Positions 9,221 to 20,029 of a stretch of 64,000 bases of DNA are shown here, in pieces (positions within the stretch are counted from its first letter, which is position 1; each line of letters starts with the position of its first letter). The stretch is taken from contig JAKMFW010000026.1 of NCBI GenBank assembly GCA_022425325.1, positions 1 to 64,000 on the forward strand, written 5' to 3'. The translations under genes were made by a program, and so were the position numbers. The notes beneath the pieces are model-generated. The model did no database searches. It was not told the DNA's origin and saw nothing but the letters and a program-made list of their open reading frames with translations. This DNA comes from Acidimicrobiales bacterium. Its GTDB lineage: Bacteria > Actinomycetota > Acidimicrobiia > Acidimicrobiales > Aldehydirespiratoraceae.

Positions 9221-9234
9221 GTATGGTTCCATAC
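9221..9234. promoter_or_regulatory. candidate MarR operator palindrome
   Basis: GTATGG-TT-CCATAC is a perfect 14-bp inverted repeat 8 bp upstream of the MarR start codon, where promoter or early leader DNA must lie. MarR dimers usually bind palindromes of this size overlapping their own promoters. Confidence 0.5.
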
Positions 9235-9380
9235 AGTCCGACACATGACAATTCGGGAGCGGACAGTCGGTCGTCGTCTCGGGAGGCGTGACTCAGCCCG
9301 AGTGGCCGCGCTCGTACGGTGTGACTTTCGACCACGTCACCCGCATGCGCACAAACCGTCAATCTGCGCCTAGCATTCTG

Positions 9381-9404
9381 TGTCGGGTCGACAACGGCCC
9401 GACA
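9381..9404 (+). promoter_or_regulatory. 5' leader hairpin of the cold-shock gene with possible -10 box
   Basis: TGTCGGG (9381-9387) pairs perfectly with CCCGACA (9398-9404) just upstream of the AAAGGAA ribosome-binding site of the cold-shock gene. TAGCAT at 9371-9376 is a possible -10 element; no convincing -35 was found. Structured leaders are common in cold-shock mRNAs, but the function here is inferred. Confidence 0.35.
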
Positions 9405-9425
9405 TGATTAAAGGAATCCCCCGCC

Positions 9426-9626
9426 ATGGCACAGGGCACCGTGAAGTTCTTCAACAACGAGAAGGGCTTCGGCTTCATCAGCCGAGACGACGGCGACGAC
9501 GTCTTTGTTCACTTCTCCAATATCGCTGGCGACGGTTTCAAGTCGCTGGAGGACGGCCAGCAGGTCGAGTTCGAGGTCGGCCCCGGACGCAAAGGCGACG
9601 AAGCCCTCAACGTTCGCGTCATCTGA
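9426..9626 (+). CDS. cold-shock protein (CspA family)
   Basis: A 66-residue single cold-shock domain. RNP1 (KGFGFI) and RNP2 (VFVHF) are both intact, and the N-terminus [18 protein letters not shown] is canonical. It binds single-stranded nucleic acid and melts RNA secondary structure. Full family length; preceded by AAAGGAA and followed by a hairpin terminator shared with leuS. Confidence 0.95.
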   Translation: MAQGTVKFFNNEKGFGFISRDDGDDVFVHFSNIAGDGFKSLEDGQQVEFEVGPGRKGDEALNVRVI

Positions 9627-9666
9627 CCCCTCCGCCGGGCGTGACGCCTGGCGACGTACTCACGGT

Positions 9667-9697
9667 CATCCGTCCGGGCGATGCGTCCGGGCGGATG
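9667..9697. terminator. hairpin terminator between csp and leuS
   Basis: CATCCGTCCGG (9667-9677) pairs with CCGGGCGGATG (9687-9697), 11 bp with one G-T wobble and a 9-nt loop. It lies between the convergent cold-shock and leuS genes, with no T tract. Confidence 0.55.
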
Positions 9698-9704
9698 GCT
9701 CGGG

Positions 9705-12569
<2,865 letters not shown>

Positions 12570-12663
12570 GGCCCACGAGGCTACCGGCGCCCCCTGCAGG
12601 CTCGGCGGGATCGGTGGGGACAGCGCTCGCCAAAAAGCCCACCACATCCCTTCCGTTCTTTGC

Positions 12664-12786
12664 CTGTTCCGTGATACGGTACGATTCCACGATGCGGAAC
12701 AGTCTGACGGTCTGAGAAGGCACGGCGGTTCCGCATCTGTCATGTTCCACGGGCCGCCAGAACACGGCCCTTGAGTCCGGGGGAAC
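12664..12786 (+). promoter_or_regulatory. leader/operator region of the corrinoid operon with mutually exclusive inverted repeats
   Basis: CTGTTCCG (12664-12671) is complementary to CGGAACAG (12695-12702). The overlapping GATGCGGAAC (12691-12700) is complementary to GTTCCGCATC (12728-12737). The middle segment can pair with either side but not both. A further GTTCC (12744-12748) is complementary to GGAAC (12782-12786) inside the ribosome-binding site, and GGGCCG/CGGCCC (12751-12756, 12765-12770) forms a small stem between them. Either an array of operator half-sites or a switching RNA leader would explain this. No B12-box sequence was recognised and the transcription start is unknown. Confidence 0.45.
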
Positions 12787-12790
12787 CCAC

Positions 12791-13480
12791 ATGTCGGACG
12801 ACGACGAGATCGATCTCAACGCGCTGAGCGACGAAGACCTGACCGCACAGATGCACGACGATCTGTACGACGGCCTCGGCGAGGAAATCGAAGAAGGCAC
12901 CAACATCCTGCTCAGCCGAGGCTGGGACCCGAACCGCGTCCTCAATGACGCGCTCGTCGAGGGCATGCGCATCGTGGGCATCGACTTCCGAGACGGCATC
13001 CTCTTCGTGCCCGAGGTGCTCCTTGCCGCCAACGCAATGAAGGCCGGCATGGCCATCTTGCGACCGCTGCTCGCCGAGACCGGCGCAGAGCCGATCGGCA
13101 AGATCGTCATCGGCACCGTCAAGGGCGATATCCACGACATTGGGAAGAACCTGGTGGGCATGATGCTCGAGGGCGCCGGCTTCGAAGTCATCGATCTCGG
13201 CATCAACACCGACGTCGACGGATACCTTGCCGCCCTCGAAGAGCACAAGCCCGACATCCTCGGCATGTCCGCGCTTCTCACCACCACCATGCCCTACATG
13301 AAGGTGGTCATCGACACGATGGTCGAGCGAGGCCTGCGCGACGAGTACATCATCCTCGTCGGCGGTGCCCCGCTGAACGAGGAGTTCGGCGATGCGATCG
13401 GTGCTGATGCGTACTGCCGCGATGCGGCCGTCGCCGCCGAGACGGCGTCGGCCAAGGTCGCCGAAAAGCGCGCCGCCTGA
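12791..13480 (+). CDS. corrinoid (B12-binding) methyl-carrier protein, MttC/MtbC family
   Basis: A 229-residue protein. The N-terminal helical cap domain (residues 10-95) is followed by a B12-binding Rossmann domain with [13 protein letters not shown]; His115 is the expected lower axial cobalt ligand. [10 protein letters not shown] and [10 protein letters not shown] match the cobalamin pocket of MtbC/MttC proteins. It shuttles methyl groups from MttB-type methyltransferases to tetrahydrofolate. The first 37 residues are strongly acidic. It is the only corrinoid carrier in the window and opens the operon, with GGGGGAA before the start. Confidence 0.95.
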   Translation: MSDDDEIDLNALSDEDLTAQMHDDLYDGLGEEIEEGTNILLSRGWDPNRVLNDALVEGMRIVGIDFRDGILFVPEVLLAANAMKAGMAILRPLLAETGAEPIGKIVIGTVKGDIHDIGKNLVGMMLEGAGFEVIDLGINTDVDGYLAALEEHKPDILGMSALLTTTMPYMKVVIDTMVERGLRDEYIILVGGAPLNEEFGDAIGADAYCRDAAVAAETASAKVAEKRAA

Positions 13481-13492
13481 TCGTCGCTGCTC

Positions 13493-14122
13493 ATGGAGAC
13501 CGTCCACACGCCGCAGGTGCTGATCCTGGCCTGCGGCGCGTTGGCCACCGAGATCCGTGACATCACCCGACTCCACCGACTGGGCAACGTCACGCTCGAA
13601 TGCCTGCCGGGCATCTTGCACAACCGGCCGTCGGAAATCCCCGATGCCGTGCGGGCCCGTCTCGACCGAGCCCGCAGCAACTACGACCGCATCCTGCTCG
13701 GCTACGGCGACTGCGGCACGGGCGGTGAACTCGCCGACATCGCCGCCCAGGAAGGCATCGAGATGCTTCCCGGGGCGCACTGCTACCAGTTCTTCGCCGG
13801 GCAGCAGGTGTTCGACGCCATGCACGACGAGGACCCGACCGCCTTTTACCTCACCGACTACCTCGTGAAGCACTTCGATCGCATCATCCTGGACGGCCTC
13901 GGTATCGACGCCCACCCGGAGCTGCGCAACCTGTACTTCGGGAACTACACGAAGATGATCTACCTCGCGCAGACCGACGACCCGGACCTCGACAACCGGG
14001 CTCGCGCGTGCGCCGACAAACTCGGCCTTGCGTTCGAACGGGTTGCCACCACCTACGGTGACCTCGAACCGGCGATCGTCACGATCAGCACCCGGCCCGC
14101 CGCCGAAAAGGAGCACGTCTGA
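13493..14122 (+). CDS. DUF1638 protein
   Basis: A 209-residue protein of a family (DUF1638) regularly found beside MttB-type methyltransferases; no biochemical role is established that I know of. Candidate ligand residues are Cys14 (LILACGALATEI), Cys37, His43, Cys74 (GYGDCGTGG) and His96-Cys97 (PGAHCYQFFAG), set in motifs that look functional rather than structural. There is no signal peptide, so it is cytosolic. Placed directly after the corrinoid protein and overlapping the next gene as TGATG, it probably serves corrinoid handling or methyl transfer. Confidence 0.8.
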   Translation: METVHTPQVLILACGALATEIRDITRLHRLGNVTLECLPGILHNRPSEIPDAVRARLDRARSNYDRILLGYGDCGTGGELADIAAQEGIEMLPGAHCYQFFAGQQVFDAMHDEDPTAFYLTDYLVKHFDRIILDGLGIDAHPELRNLYFGNYTKMIYLAQTDDPDLDNRARACADKLGLAFERVATTYGDLEPAIVTISTRPAAEKEHV

Positions 14123-14487
14123 TGCCTCGACGCGGACGTGGCGGGCCCGGGCTCACCACCATCTACTGGCGCGACATCCCGGCCCAGGTCACCGCCACGA
14201 CCGAGGACGGCGGCAAGGAGCAGGTGCTCATGCATGATCGCTTCCAGGTTGCGATCGACCGGGCCGCCGCCGTGGCTGGACTCACCAAAACCGACGACTA
14301 CGTGAACGAGTGGCGCCGAGTGGCCACGAGCGTCGAGGGCGATGCGATCGCCGCCGCCCACGCCGCAGCCCAACGACTCGACAATGACCATCCCCGAGAC
14401 GTGCTCGAGGCCCTCGTGGCCAACGGCGGTCTCGATCCCGAGTCCGGCGTGTCCGGAATCGACACCGAACAAGAAAGCCCGTCATGA
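14122..14487 (+). CDS. 'virulence factor' (PF13769-type) small protein
   Basis: A 121-residue protein with the family core TIYWRDIPAQVTA, VLMHDRFQVAIDRAA and DDYVNEWRR. The family name is historical; members recur in MttB/corrinoid operons, where their role is unknown. The N-terminus MPRRGRGGPG is Arg/Gly-rich, like the tails of other proteins in this operon. It overlaps both neighbours (TGATG in front, ATGA behind), so it is likely made in step with them. Confidence 0.75.
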   Translation: MPRRGRGGPGLTTIYWRDIPAQVTATTEDGGKEQVLMHDRFQVAIDRAAAVAGLTKTDDYVNEWRRVATSVEGDAIAAAHAAAQRLDNDHPRDVLEALVANGGLDPESGVSGIDTEQESPS

Positions 14488-15398
14488 CCGACACCATCAT
14501 CTCCAGCGCCACGAAGGAGGTGGCGATCGGATTCGGTCGTCCCTTCGTCATGATCGGCGAACGCATCAACCCGACCGGCCGCAAACTGCTCGCCGAAGAG
14601 ATGAAGAACGGCGACTTCAGCCGGGTCGTCTCCGACGCCATCGCCCAGGTCGAAGCGGGTGCCCAGATGCTCGACGTCAACGCCGGCATCCCGCTGGCCG
14701 ACGAACCCGCCCTCCTTGTGCGGGCCATCCAGGAAGTCCAGGCGGTCACCGACGTGCCGATCGCTATCGACTCCTCGATCGTCGAGGCCCTCGAGGCCGC
14801 CATCGAGATCTATGAGGGCAAGCCGCTCATCAACTCGGTCACCGGTGAGGAAGAGGTCCTCGAGCGGGTCCTTCCGTTCGTCGCCAAGCACGGTGCCGCC
14901 GTCGTCGCCATCTCCAACGACGAGACCGGGATCTCCGAGGACCCCAATGTGCGCTTCGAGGTCGCCAAGAAGATCGTGAACCGGGCCGCCGACTACGGCA
15001 TCCCGGCCGCCGACGTTGTCGTCGACCCGCTCGTCATGCCGATCGGGGCCATGGGCACCGCCGGCCGGCAGGTTTTCGAACTCGTCGGCCGCCTGCGAGA
15101 CGAACTCAAGGTCAACACCACCTGTGGCGCCTCGAACGTGTCGTTCGGCCTGCCCAACCGTCACAACATCACCGGCACCTTCCTGGCGATGTCGATCGGA
15201 GCCGGCATGACCTCCGCCATCATGAACCCGCTCCATGGCGAGGTGAAGACGGCCATCATGGCGGCCGACGTCCTCAATGGACAGGACGAGAACTGTGCGG
15301 CCTGGATCGCCGCCAACCGCGACCCCGGCGAGGCCGGCGAGGGTGCCCGTGGTGGCCGTCGTGGTGGCCGCCGTCGTGCCGCTGCCGCCGGCAGCTGA
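14484..15398 (+). CDS. methyltetrahydrofolate:corrinoid methyltransferase
   Basis: A 304-residue protein with the pterin-binding TIM-barrel fold: MIGERINPTGRK, GAQMLDVNAG, DVPIAIDSS and LINSVTGEEE are the conserved folate-binding segments of the MeTr/dihydropteroate synthase-like family. It moves the methyl group between the corrinoid protein and tetrahydrofolate. The catalytic core ends near residue 280; the last 20 residues form an Arg/Gly/Ala tail (ARGGRRGGRRRAAAAG) absent from classical MeTr. The start overlaps the upstream stop as ATGA. Confidence 0.9.
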   Translation: MTDTIISSATKEVAIGFGRPFVMIGERINPTGRKLLAEEMKNGDFSRVVSDAIAQVEAGAQMLDVNAGIPLADEPALLVRAIQEVQAVTDVPIAIDSSIVEALEAAIEIYEGKPLINSVTGEEEVLERVLPFVAKHGAAVVAISNDETGISEDPNVRFEVAKKIVNRAADYGIPAADVVVDPLVMPIGAMGTAGRQVFELVGRLRDELKVNTTCGASNVSFGLPNRHNITGTFLAMSIGAGMTSAIMNPLHGEVKTAIMAADVLNGQDENCAAWIAANRDPGEAGEGARGGRRGGRRRAAAAGS

Positions 15399-15416
15399 CC
15401 CGGGGCAACGACGACG

Positions 15417-17507
15417 ATGACCAGCCGGCCGGGCGACGGGAACGTCACCGTGGTGTTCACCCCCTCCGGGGTGCACGCCGACGTCGCGCCCGGCACCTCG
15501 CTGCTCGATGCAGCGCGGGCGGTCAAGGTCGACCTCGACTCGACCTGCGGTGGTCGTGGCCTGTGCGGGCGCTGCCAGGTGACGCCCTCGGTGGGCGAGT
15601 TCGCCAAGTGGGGCATCACCTCTGACGAGTCGTCGTTGTCACCGTGGACCTCCTCGGAGACCGACTACAAGGGTCGGCGCACGATCGAACCGGGCGGACG
15701 CCTCGGCTGCATGGCCGCCGCACTGGCCGACGTCGTCGTCGACGTGCCACCCGCCAGCCAGGTGCACCGCCCGGTCGTTCGCAAGAAGATCGATCTGCCC
15801 GGGCTGACCCTCGATCCGCTGATCACCGCTCGCTATGTCGAGCTTCCGGAACTCGAGCTGGGCGACGAGCGTTCCGACGTCGAGATCCTGCGGGAGGCGC
15901 TTGCGGCCGACTGGGGCATCGACGGCGTCGACGTCGATGCCGGCGTGCTCCCGGAACTTCACCCGGCGATCATCGACGGCAAACGGGCGATCACCGCCAT
16001 CGTGCACCGCGACGGGTCGGTCATGGCCGTGCGCCCCGGCTTCGATGAGGCCGTCTACGGCGTCGCCGTCGATGTCGGCTCCACCACCATTGCCGGCTAC
16101 CTGGTCGATCTCGCCACCGGCGATGTCGTCGCCAACGCCGGGGCGATGAACCCTCAGATCCGTTTCGGTGAGGATCTGATGAGCCGAGTCAGCTACGTGA
16201 TGATGAATCCAGGCGGCGATGACGAACTCACGTCAGCCGTCCGCGACGCGCTCGACACCCTCATCGAGGACCTCTGCAACGACCTCGACACCGACCTTCT
16301 GCCCGACGACGTCCGGACGCACATCCACGACATCGTGCTCGTCGGCAACCCCGTCATGCATCACCTGCTGTTGGGCATCGACCCGACGCCGCTGGGTGCC
16401 GCACCGTTCACGCTCACCGTCGGCGAACCGGTCGACATGCGAGCCGCTGATCTTGATCTCGGCCTGCCCTACGCCCGCTGCCATGTCGGCCCGTGCATCG
16501 CCGGCCATGTCGGCGCCGACGCTGCGTCGGCCACACTCAACGAACGCACACACGCCACCGTCGAGCCACAGCTGATGGTCGATATCGGCACCAACGCCGA
16601 GATCGTGCTCGGCACGGCCGAGCGCACCTACGCCGCATCCTCGCCGACCGGCCCGGCGCTCGAGGGAGCGCAGATCTCGTCGGGCATGCGCGCGACCGCC
16701 GGAGCGATCGAGCGCATCCGGATTGACCACGACACGTACGAGCCCCGCTTCAAGGTGATCGGTGCCGACGCATGGAGCGACGAGCCCGAATTCGCCGAGC
16801 AGACCGCAACACTCGACATCGCCGGCCTGTGCGGCTCGGCGATCATCGAGGTCATCGGCGAACTGTTCCTGTCCGGTCTGTGTGACCACAACGGCGTGAT
16901 CCAGGACCTGTCTGCGACGACCGACCGGATCGTCCCCGACGAGCGCACGTTCACCTACGTGCTTCGCGCCGAGTACGCCGATGCCGACGGCACCGTGCAC
17001 CCACAGCTGGCGATCACCCAGAACGACGTTCGCCAGATCCAGCTCGCCAGTTCGGCTCTTCGTGCCGGCATCGACCTCTTGATGGAGCACGCCGGGATCA
17101 CCGAGTGTCACGACGTGCGGCTCGCCGGTGCCTTCGGTGCCCACATCGACCCGGTCTATGCCCTGATCCTCGGCCTTGTGCCCGACTGCCCCGTGGACAG
17201 CGTCCGGGCGGTCGGCAACGCCGCCGGCGCAGGCACGGTCCGAATGCTGGTGAGCGCCGAACAGCGCGACGAGGTCGCCGCCGCAGTTCGCGACATCGAG
17301 AAGATCGAAACGGCCACCGAACCCCGATTCCAGGAGTTGTTCGTGTCGGCCATGGCGTTCCCCCACGCCACTGCACCGAGCCCCCACCTTGCCGAGGTCG
17401 TGACGCTGCCACAGCGGTTTGCGTCCGAGGCGGGTGGACGGCGCCGTCGTCGACGGGACACCAACGGAGGCGAGGCCTCCACGCAGAGCGAAAGGCAACA
17501 AGCATGA
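15417..17507 (+). CDS. RACE: reductive activator of corrinoid protein (2Fe-2S, ASKHA/DUF4445)
   Basis: A 696-residue protein. An N-terminal plant-type ferredoxin domain holds Cys44, Cys50 and Cys53 (CGGRGLCGRC) plus Cys98. An ASKHA ATPase-like body follows, with VDVGSTTIAGYLVDL, LMVDIGTNAEIVLG and ASSPTGPALEGAQISSG. Proteins of this type reduce inactive Co(II)-corrinoid to Co(I), driven by ATP. The C-terminus ends in an Arg-rich stretch (GGRRRRRRD). Its stop overlaps the MttB start (ATGA). One activator presumably serves the single corrinoid protein. Confidence 0.93.
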   Translation: MTSRPGDGNVTVVFTPSGVHADVAPGTSLLDAARAVKVDLDSTCGGRGLCGRCQVTPSVGEFAKWGITSDESSLSPWTSSETDYKGRRTIEPGGRLGCMAAALADVVVDVPPASQVHRPVVRKKIDLPGLTLDPLITARYVELPELELGDERSDVEILREALAADWGIDGVDVDAGVLPELHPAIIDGKRAITAIVHRDGSVMAVRPGFDEAVYGVAVDVGSTTIAGYLVDLATGDVVANAGAMNPQIRFGEDLMSRVSYVMMNPGGDDELTSAVRDALDTLIEDLCNDLDTDLLPDDVRTHIHDIVLVGNPVMHHLLLGIDPTPLGAAPFTLTVGEPVDMRAADLDLGLPYARCHVGPCIAGHVGADAASATLNERTHATVEPQLMVDIGTNAEIVLGTAERTYAASSPTGPALEGAQISSGMRATAGAIERIRIDHDTYEPRFKVIGADAWSDEPEFAEQTATLDIAGLCGSAIIEVIGELFLSGLCDHNGVIQDLSATTDRIVPDERTFTYVLRAEYADADGTVHPQLAITQNDVRQIQLASSALRAGIDLLMEHAGITECHDVRLAGAFGAHIDPVYALILGLVPDCPVDSVRAVGNAAGAGTVRMLVSAEQRDEVAAAVRDIEKIETATEPRFQELFVSAMAFPHATAPSPHLAEVVTLPQRFASEAGGRRRRRRDTNGGEASTQSERQQA

Positions 17508-19060
17508 GCGACGTCACCGAGGAAACCGGAGGCCGCCGAGGCGGCCGTCGCGGTGGTGGCCGTGCTGGCCGGCAGGCGGCCCGTACAGCCAGTGTGGCAA
17601 CAAAGCCGTACCTGGAGCGCACGATGCCGCCGGTCGAGATGCTCTCCGAAGATGGTCTCGCCGCCATCGAGGAGAACGCCGAGGAAATCCTCGCCACCGT
17701 CGGTGTGGCCTTCCAGGAGTTCCCGGAGGCGCTCGACCTGTGGCGTCAGGCCGGCGCACGGGTCGAAGGCGAGATGGTCTACTTCCCGAAGGGGATGTGT
17801 CGGGAGATCGTCGAGAAGAACGCGCCGACGTCCTATATCCAGCACGCTCGGAATCCCGAACGTTCCGTGAAGATCGGCGAGAACACGACCGTCTTCGCCC
17901 CGAACTACGGCTCACCGTTCGTGTTCGACCTCGACAACGGTCGCCGCTACGGCACCATCGAGGACTTCGAGAATGCCGTGAAGCTGGTCTACGACCTGCC
18001 CCACCTGCACCACAGTGGCGGTACGGTGTGCGAACCGGTTGACGTGCCGGTCAACAAGCGGCACCTCGACATGGTGTACGCCCACATCAAGTACAGCGAC
18101 AAGCCCTACATGGGCTCGGTGACCGCCGCCGAGCGGGCCGCCGACTCGATCGAGCTGAGCCGAATCGCCTTCGGTGGCGATCTTCAGGATCGCACCGTGA
18201 TGACCTCGCTCATCAATGCCTCGTCGCCGCTGCGCTGGGACGCCACGATGCTCGGCGCCGCCACGGAATACGCCCGCGCCAACCAGGCCTGCATCATGTC
18301 GCCGTTCATCCTTGCCGGCGCCATGTCGCCGGTGACCGTTGCCGGCCTTGCAGCCCAGTCGCTCGCCGAGGCCCTGTCGGGTATGGCGTACACCCAGCTC
18401 GTCCGTCCGGGCGCCCCGGTGATCTTCGGCACCTTCGCCTCGTCGATGTCGATGGCCACCGGTGCCCCCACCTTCGGCACTCCCGAGGGTGGTCAGGCCA
18501 TCTCGGTCATGGCAGCCCTTGCCCGTCGGGTCGGCACACCGTTCCGTTCGGGCGGCCAGTTCACCGCCTCCAAGTATCCCGATGCCCAGGCGGCCTACGA
18601 GTCGTCGTCGACGATTATCCCGACCGTGCTGTCCGGGGTGAACTTCGTGCTGCACGCCGCCGGGTGGCAGGAGGGTGGCCTCGCCCTCGGCTTCGAGAAG
18701 CTCATCCTCGACGCCGACCAGCTCGGCTTCATGGACGTGTATGCCCGCGGGATCGACATCAGCGAGAACGGTCAAGCCATGGAGGCCTTCCGCACGAACC
18801 CGCACGGCGAGCACTTCCTCGGCAACGGCCACACGCTGCAGAACTTCGAGACGGCGTTTGCTCGCTCGACCGAGGCCGACAACAACAGCTTCGAGCAGTG
18901 GAGCGAAGAGGGGTCACTCACCTCGGCGCAGCGGGCCAACACGACCTGGAAGCGCATGCTCGCCGAGTACACCGGCCCGGGCCTCGACGAGGCGATCGAC
19001 GCGGAACTCCAGGACTTCATCGGCCGACGCAAGGCGTCGATGCCCGACGCCAACTACTAG
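17504..19060 (+). CDS. MttB-family (non-pyrrolysine) quaternary/tertiary amine methyltransferase, paralogue 1
   Basis: A 518-residue TIM-barrel methyltransferase of the trimethylamine methyltransferase superfamily, starting at the ATG overlapping the RACE stop. Family signatures include MLGAATEYARANQACIMSPF, VTVAGLAAQSLAEALSG and the C-terminal GEHFLGNGHTLQNFETAF. There is no in-frame amber codon, so like bacterial MtgB-type enzymes it lacks pyrrolysine; those demethylate glycine betaine or related betaines onto a corrinoid protein. Residues 6-27 form an Arg/Gly-rich tail (GGRRGGRRGGGRAGR). The substrate cannot be read from sequence. Confidence 0.9.
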   Translation: MSDVTEETGGRRGGRRGGGRAGRQAARTASVATKPYLERTMPPVEMLSEDGLAAIEENAEEILATVGVAFQEFPEALDLWRQAGARVEGEMVYFPKGMCREIVEKNAPTSYIQHARNPERSVKIGENTTVFAPNYGSPFVFDLDNGRRYGTIEDFENAVKLVYDLPHLHHSGGTVCEPVDVPVNKRHLDMVYAHIKYSDKPYMGSVTAAERAADSIELSRIAFGGDLQDRTVMTSLINASSPLRWDATMLGAATEYARANQACIMSPFILAGAMSPVTVAGLAAQSLAEALSGMAYTQLVRPGAPVIFGTFASSMSMATGAPTFGTPEGGQAISVMAALARRVGTPFRSGGQFTASKYPDAQAAYESSSTIIPTVLSGVNFVLHAAGWQEGGLALGFEKLILDADQLGFMDVYARGIDISENGQAMEAFRTNPHGEHFLGNGHTLQNFETAFARSTEADNNSFEQWSEEGSLTSAQRANTTWKRMLAEYTGPGLDEAIDAELQDFIGRRKASMPDANY

Positions 19061-19068
19061 GAGCGGCC

Positions 19069-20004
19069 ATGACGGAAACGCGAGCCTCGGAAACCATCGG
19101 TTTCATCGGCCTCGGCAACATGGGTCTGCCCATGTGCCTCAACCTGGTCGATGCCGGTTACGACGTCGTCGCCCTTGATCTCCGGCCCGAGCCGGTGGCC
19201 GAGGTCGTCGCCGCCGGTGGCCGCACCGCCGCCGACGTCGCAGCCGTCGCTGCGGCGGCCGACATCCTGCTGACCTCGCTCCCCCGCCCCGACCACGTCG
19301 ATGGCGTCATGCGGGCAGGTGGGGCGCTCACCGCGCTGCGTCCCGGCTCGGTGTGGGCCGATCTCACGACGAACCGTCGCGAATTCGTGCAAGAACTCGC
19401 GGACGAGGCGCCCGCAGGGGTCACGGTCATGGACTCCCCCGTGACCGGCGCCGTCGATGGTGCCCGCAACAAGCGTCTCACCCTGTTCGCCGGTGGGGCC
19501 GAAGCCGATCTCGATCGGGTCGTTCCGGTCCTGGAGAACCTTGGCCGCGTGATCCGCTGCGGACCGCTCGGCACCGGCAACGTCGTCAAGCTCGTCACCA
19601 ACCAGCTGTGGTTCATCCATGCGGCCTCGATCGGTGAGGGCTTCGCGCTCGGGATGGCCAACGGGGTGGAGCTCCCCGTGCTCTACGACGCCATTTGCGA
19701 CTCGGTCGGCGACTCGTTCGTCGCTCGCCACGACGGCCCGTCGATTTTCGCCGGTCACTACGACCCGAGCTTCACCCTCGACCTCTGTCTGAAGGATCTC
19801 GGCCTCGTTCGTGAACTCGAGTCGAGCCTCGAGGAGCCGCTCGTGATGACGGCCGCCGCCCACGGCGTGTTCGAGGACGCAGCCGAGCGCTATGGCCGCA
19901 ACGTCGGCGAACTCCACGTCGCCAAGCGCCTCGAGGACGACAACCAACTCTCGTTCCGCATGGACGGCGACTGGGTCGCCCCCTGGGACGTCACCGACGA
20001 CTAA
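19069..20004 (+). CDS. NAD(P)-dependent 3-hydroxyisobutyrate-dehydrogenase-like oxidoreductase
   Basis: A 311-residue beta-hydroxyacid dehydrogenase: Rossmann motif GFIGLGNMGLPM, substrate motif DSPVTGAVDGARNKRL and the catalytic Lys in GNVVKLVTNQLWF. It begins 8 bp after MttB and is the last gene of the corrinoid operon. A plausible but unproven role is oxidation of a hydroxyacid released from the demethylated substrate. Family substrates include 3-hydroxyisobutyrate, tartronate semialdehyde and sulfolactaldehyde-type compounds. Confidence 0.8.
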   Translation: MTETRASETIGFIGLGNMGLPMCLNLVDAGYDVVALDLRPEPVAEVVAAGGRTAADVAAVAAAADILLTSLPRPDHVDGVMRAGGALTALRPGSVWADLTTNRREFVQELADEAPAGVTVMDSPVTGAVDGARNKRLTLFAGGAEADLDRVVPVLENLGRVIRCGPLGTGNVVKLVTNQLWFIHAASIGEGFALGMANGVELPVLYDAICDSVGDSFVARHDGPSIFAGHYDPSFTLDLCLKDLGLVRELESSLEEPLVMTAAAHGVFEDAAERYGRNVGELHVAKRLEDDNQLSFRMDGDWVAPWDVTDD

Positions 20005-20029
20005 TCGACGATCGAGGCGCGGCCTGCGA

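Noticed and set aside
12570-12790. Cobalamin riboswitch upstream of the corrinoid operon
   Set aside because: No B12-box-like sequence or recognisable cobalamin riboswitch core; only the inverted repeats described were found.
12740-15476. Long minus-strand open frames (458 and 392 codons) opposite the corrinoid operon
   Set aside because: They run antisense across corrinoid, DUF1638 and MeTr genes whose motifs are intact; the translations have no family features.
17504-19075. Amber (TAG) stop of MttB1 considered as a possible pyrrolysine codon
   Set aside because: The TAG is at the natural C-terminus, and read-through meets TGA after only three codons. Pyrrolysine in true MttB is internal, and no pylTSBCD-like genes are visible.
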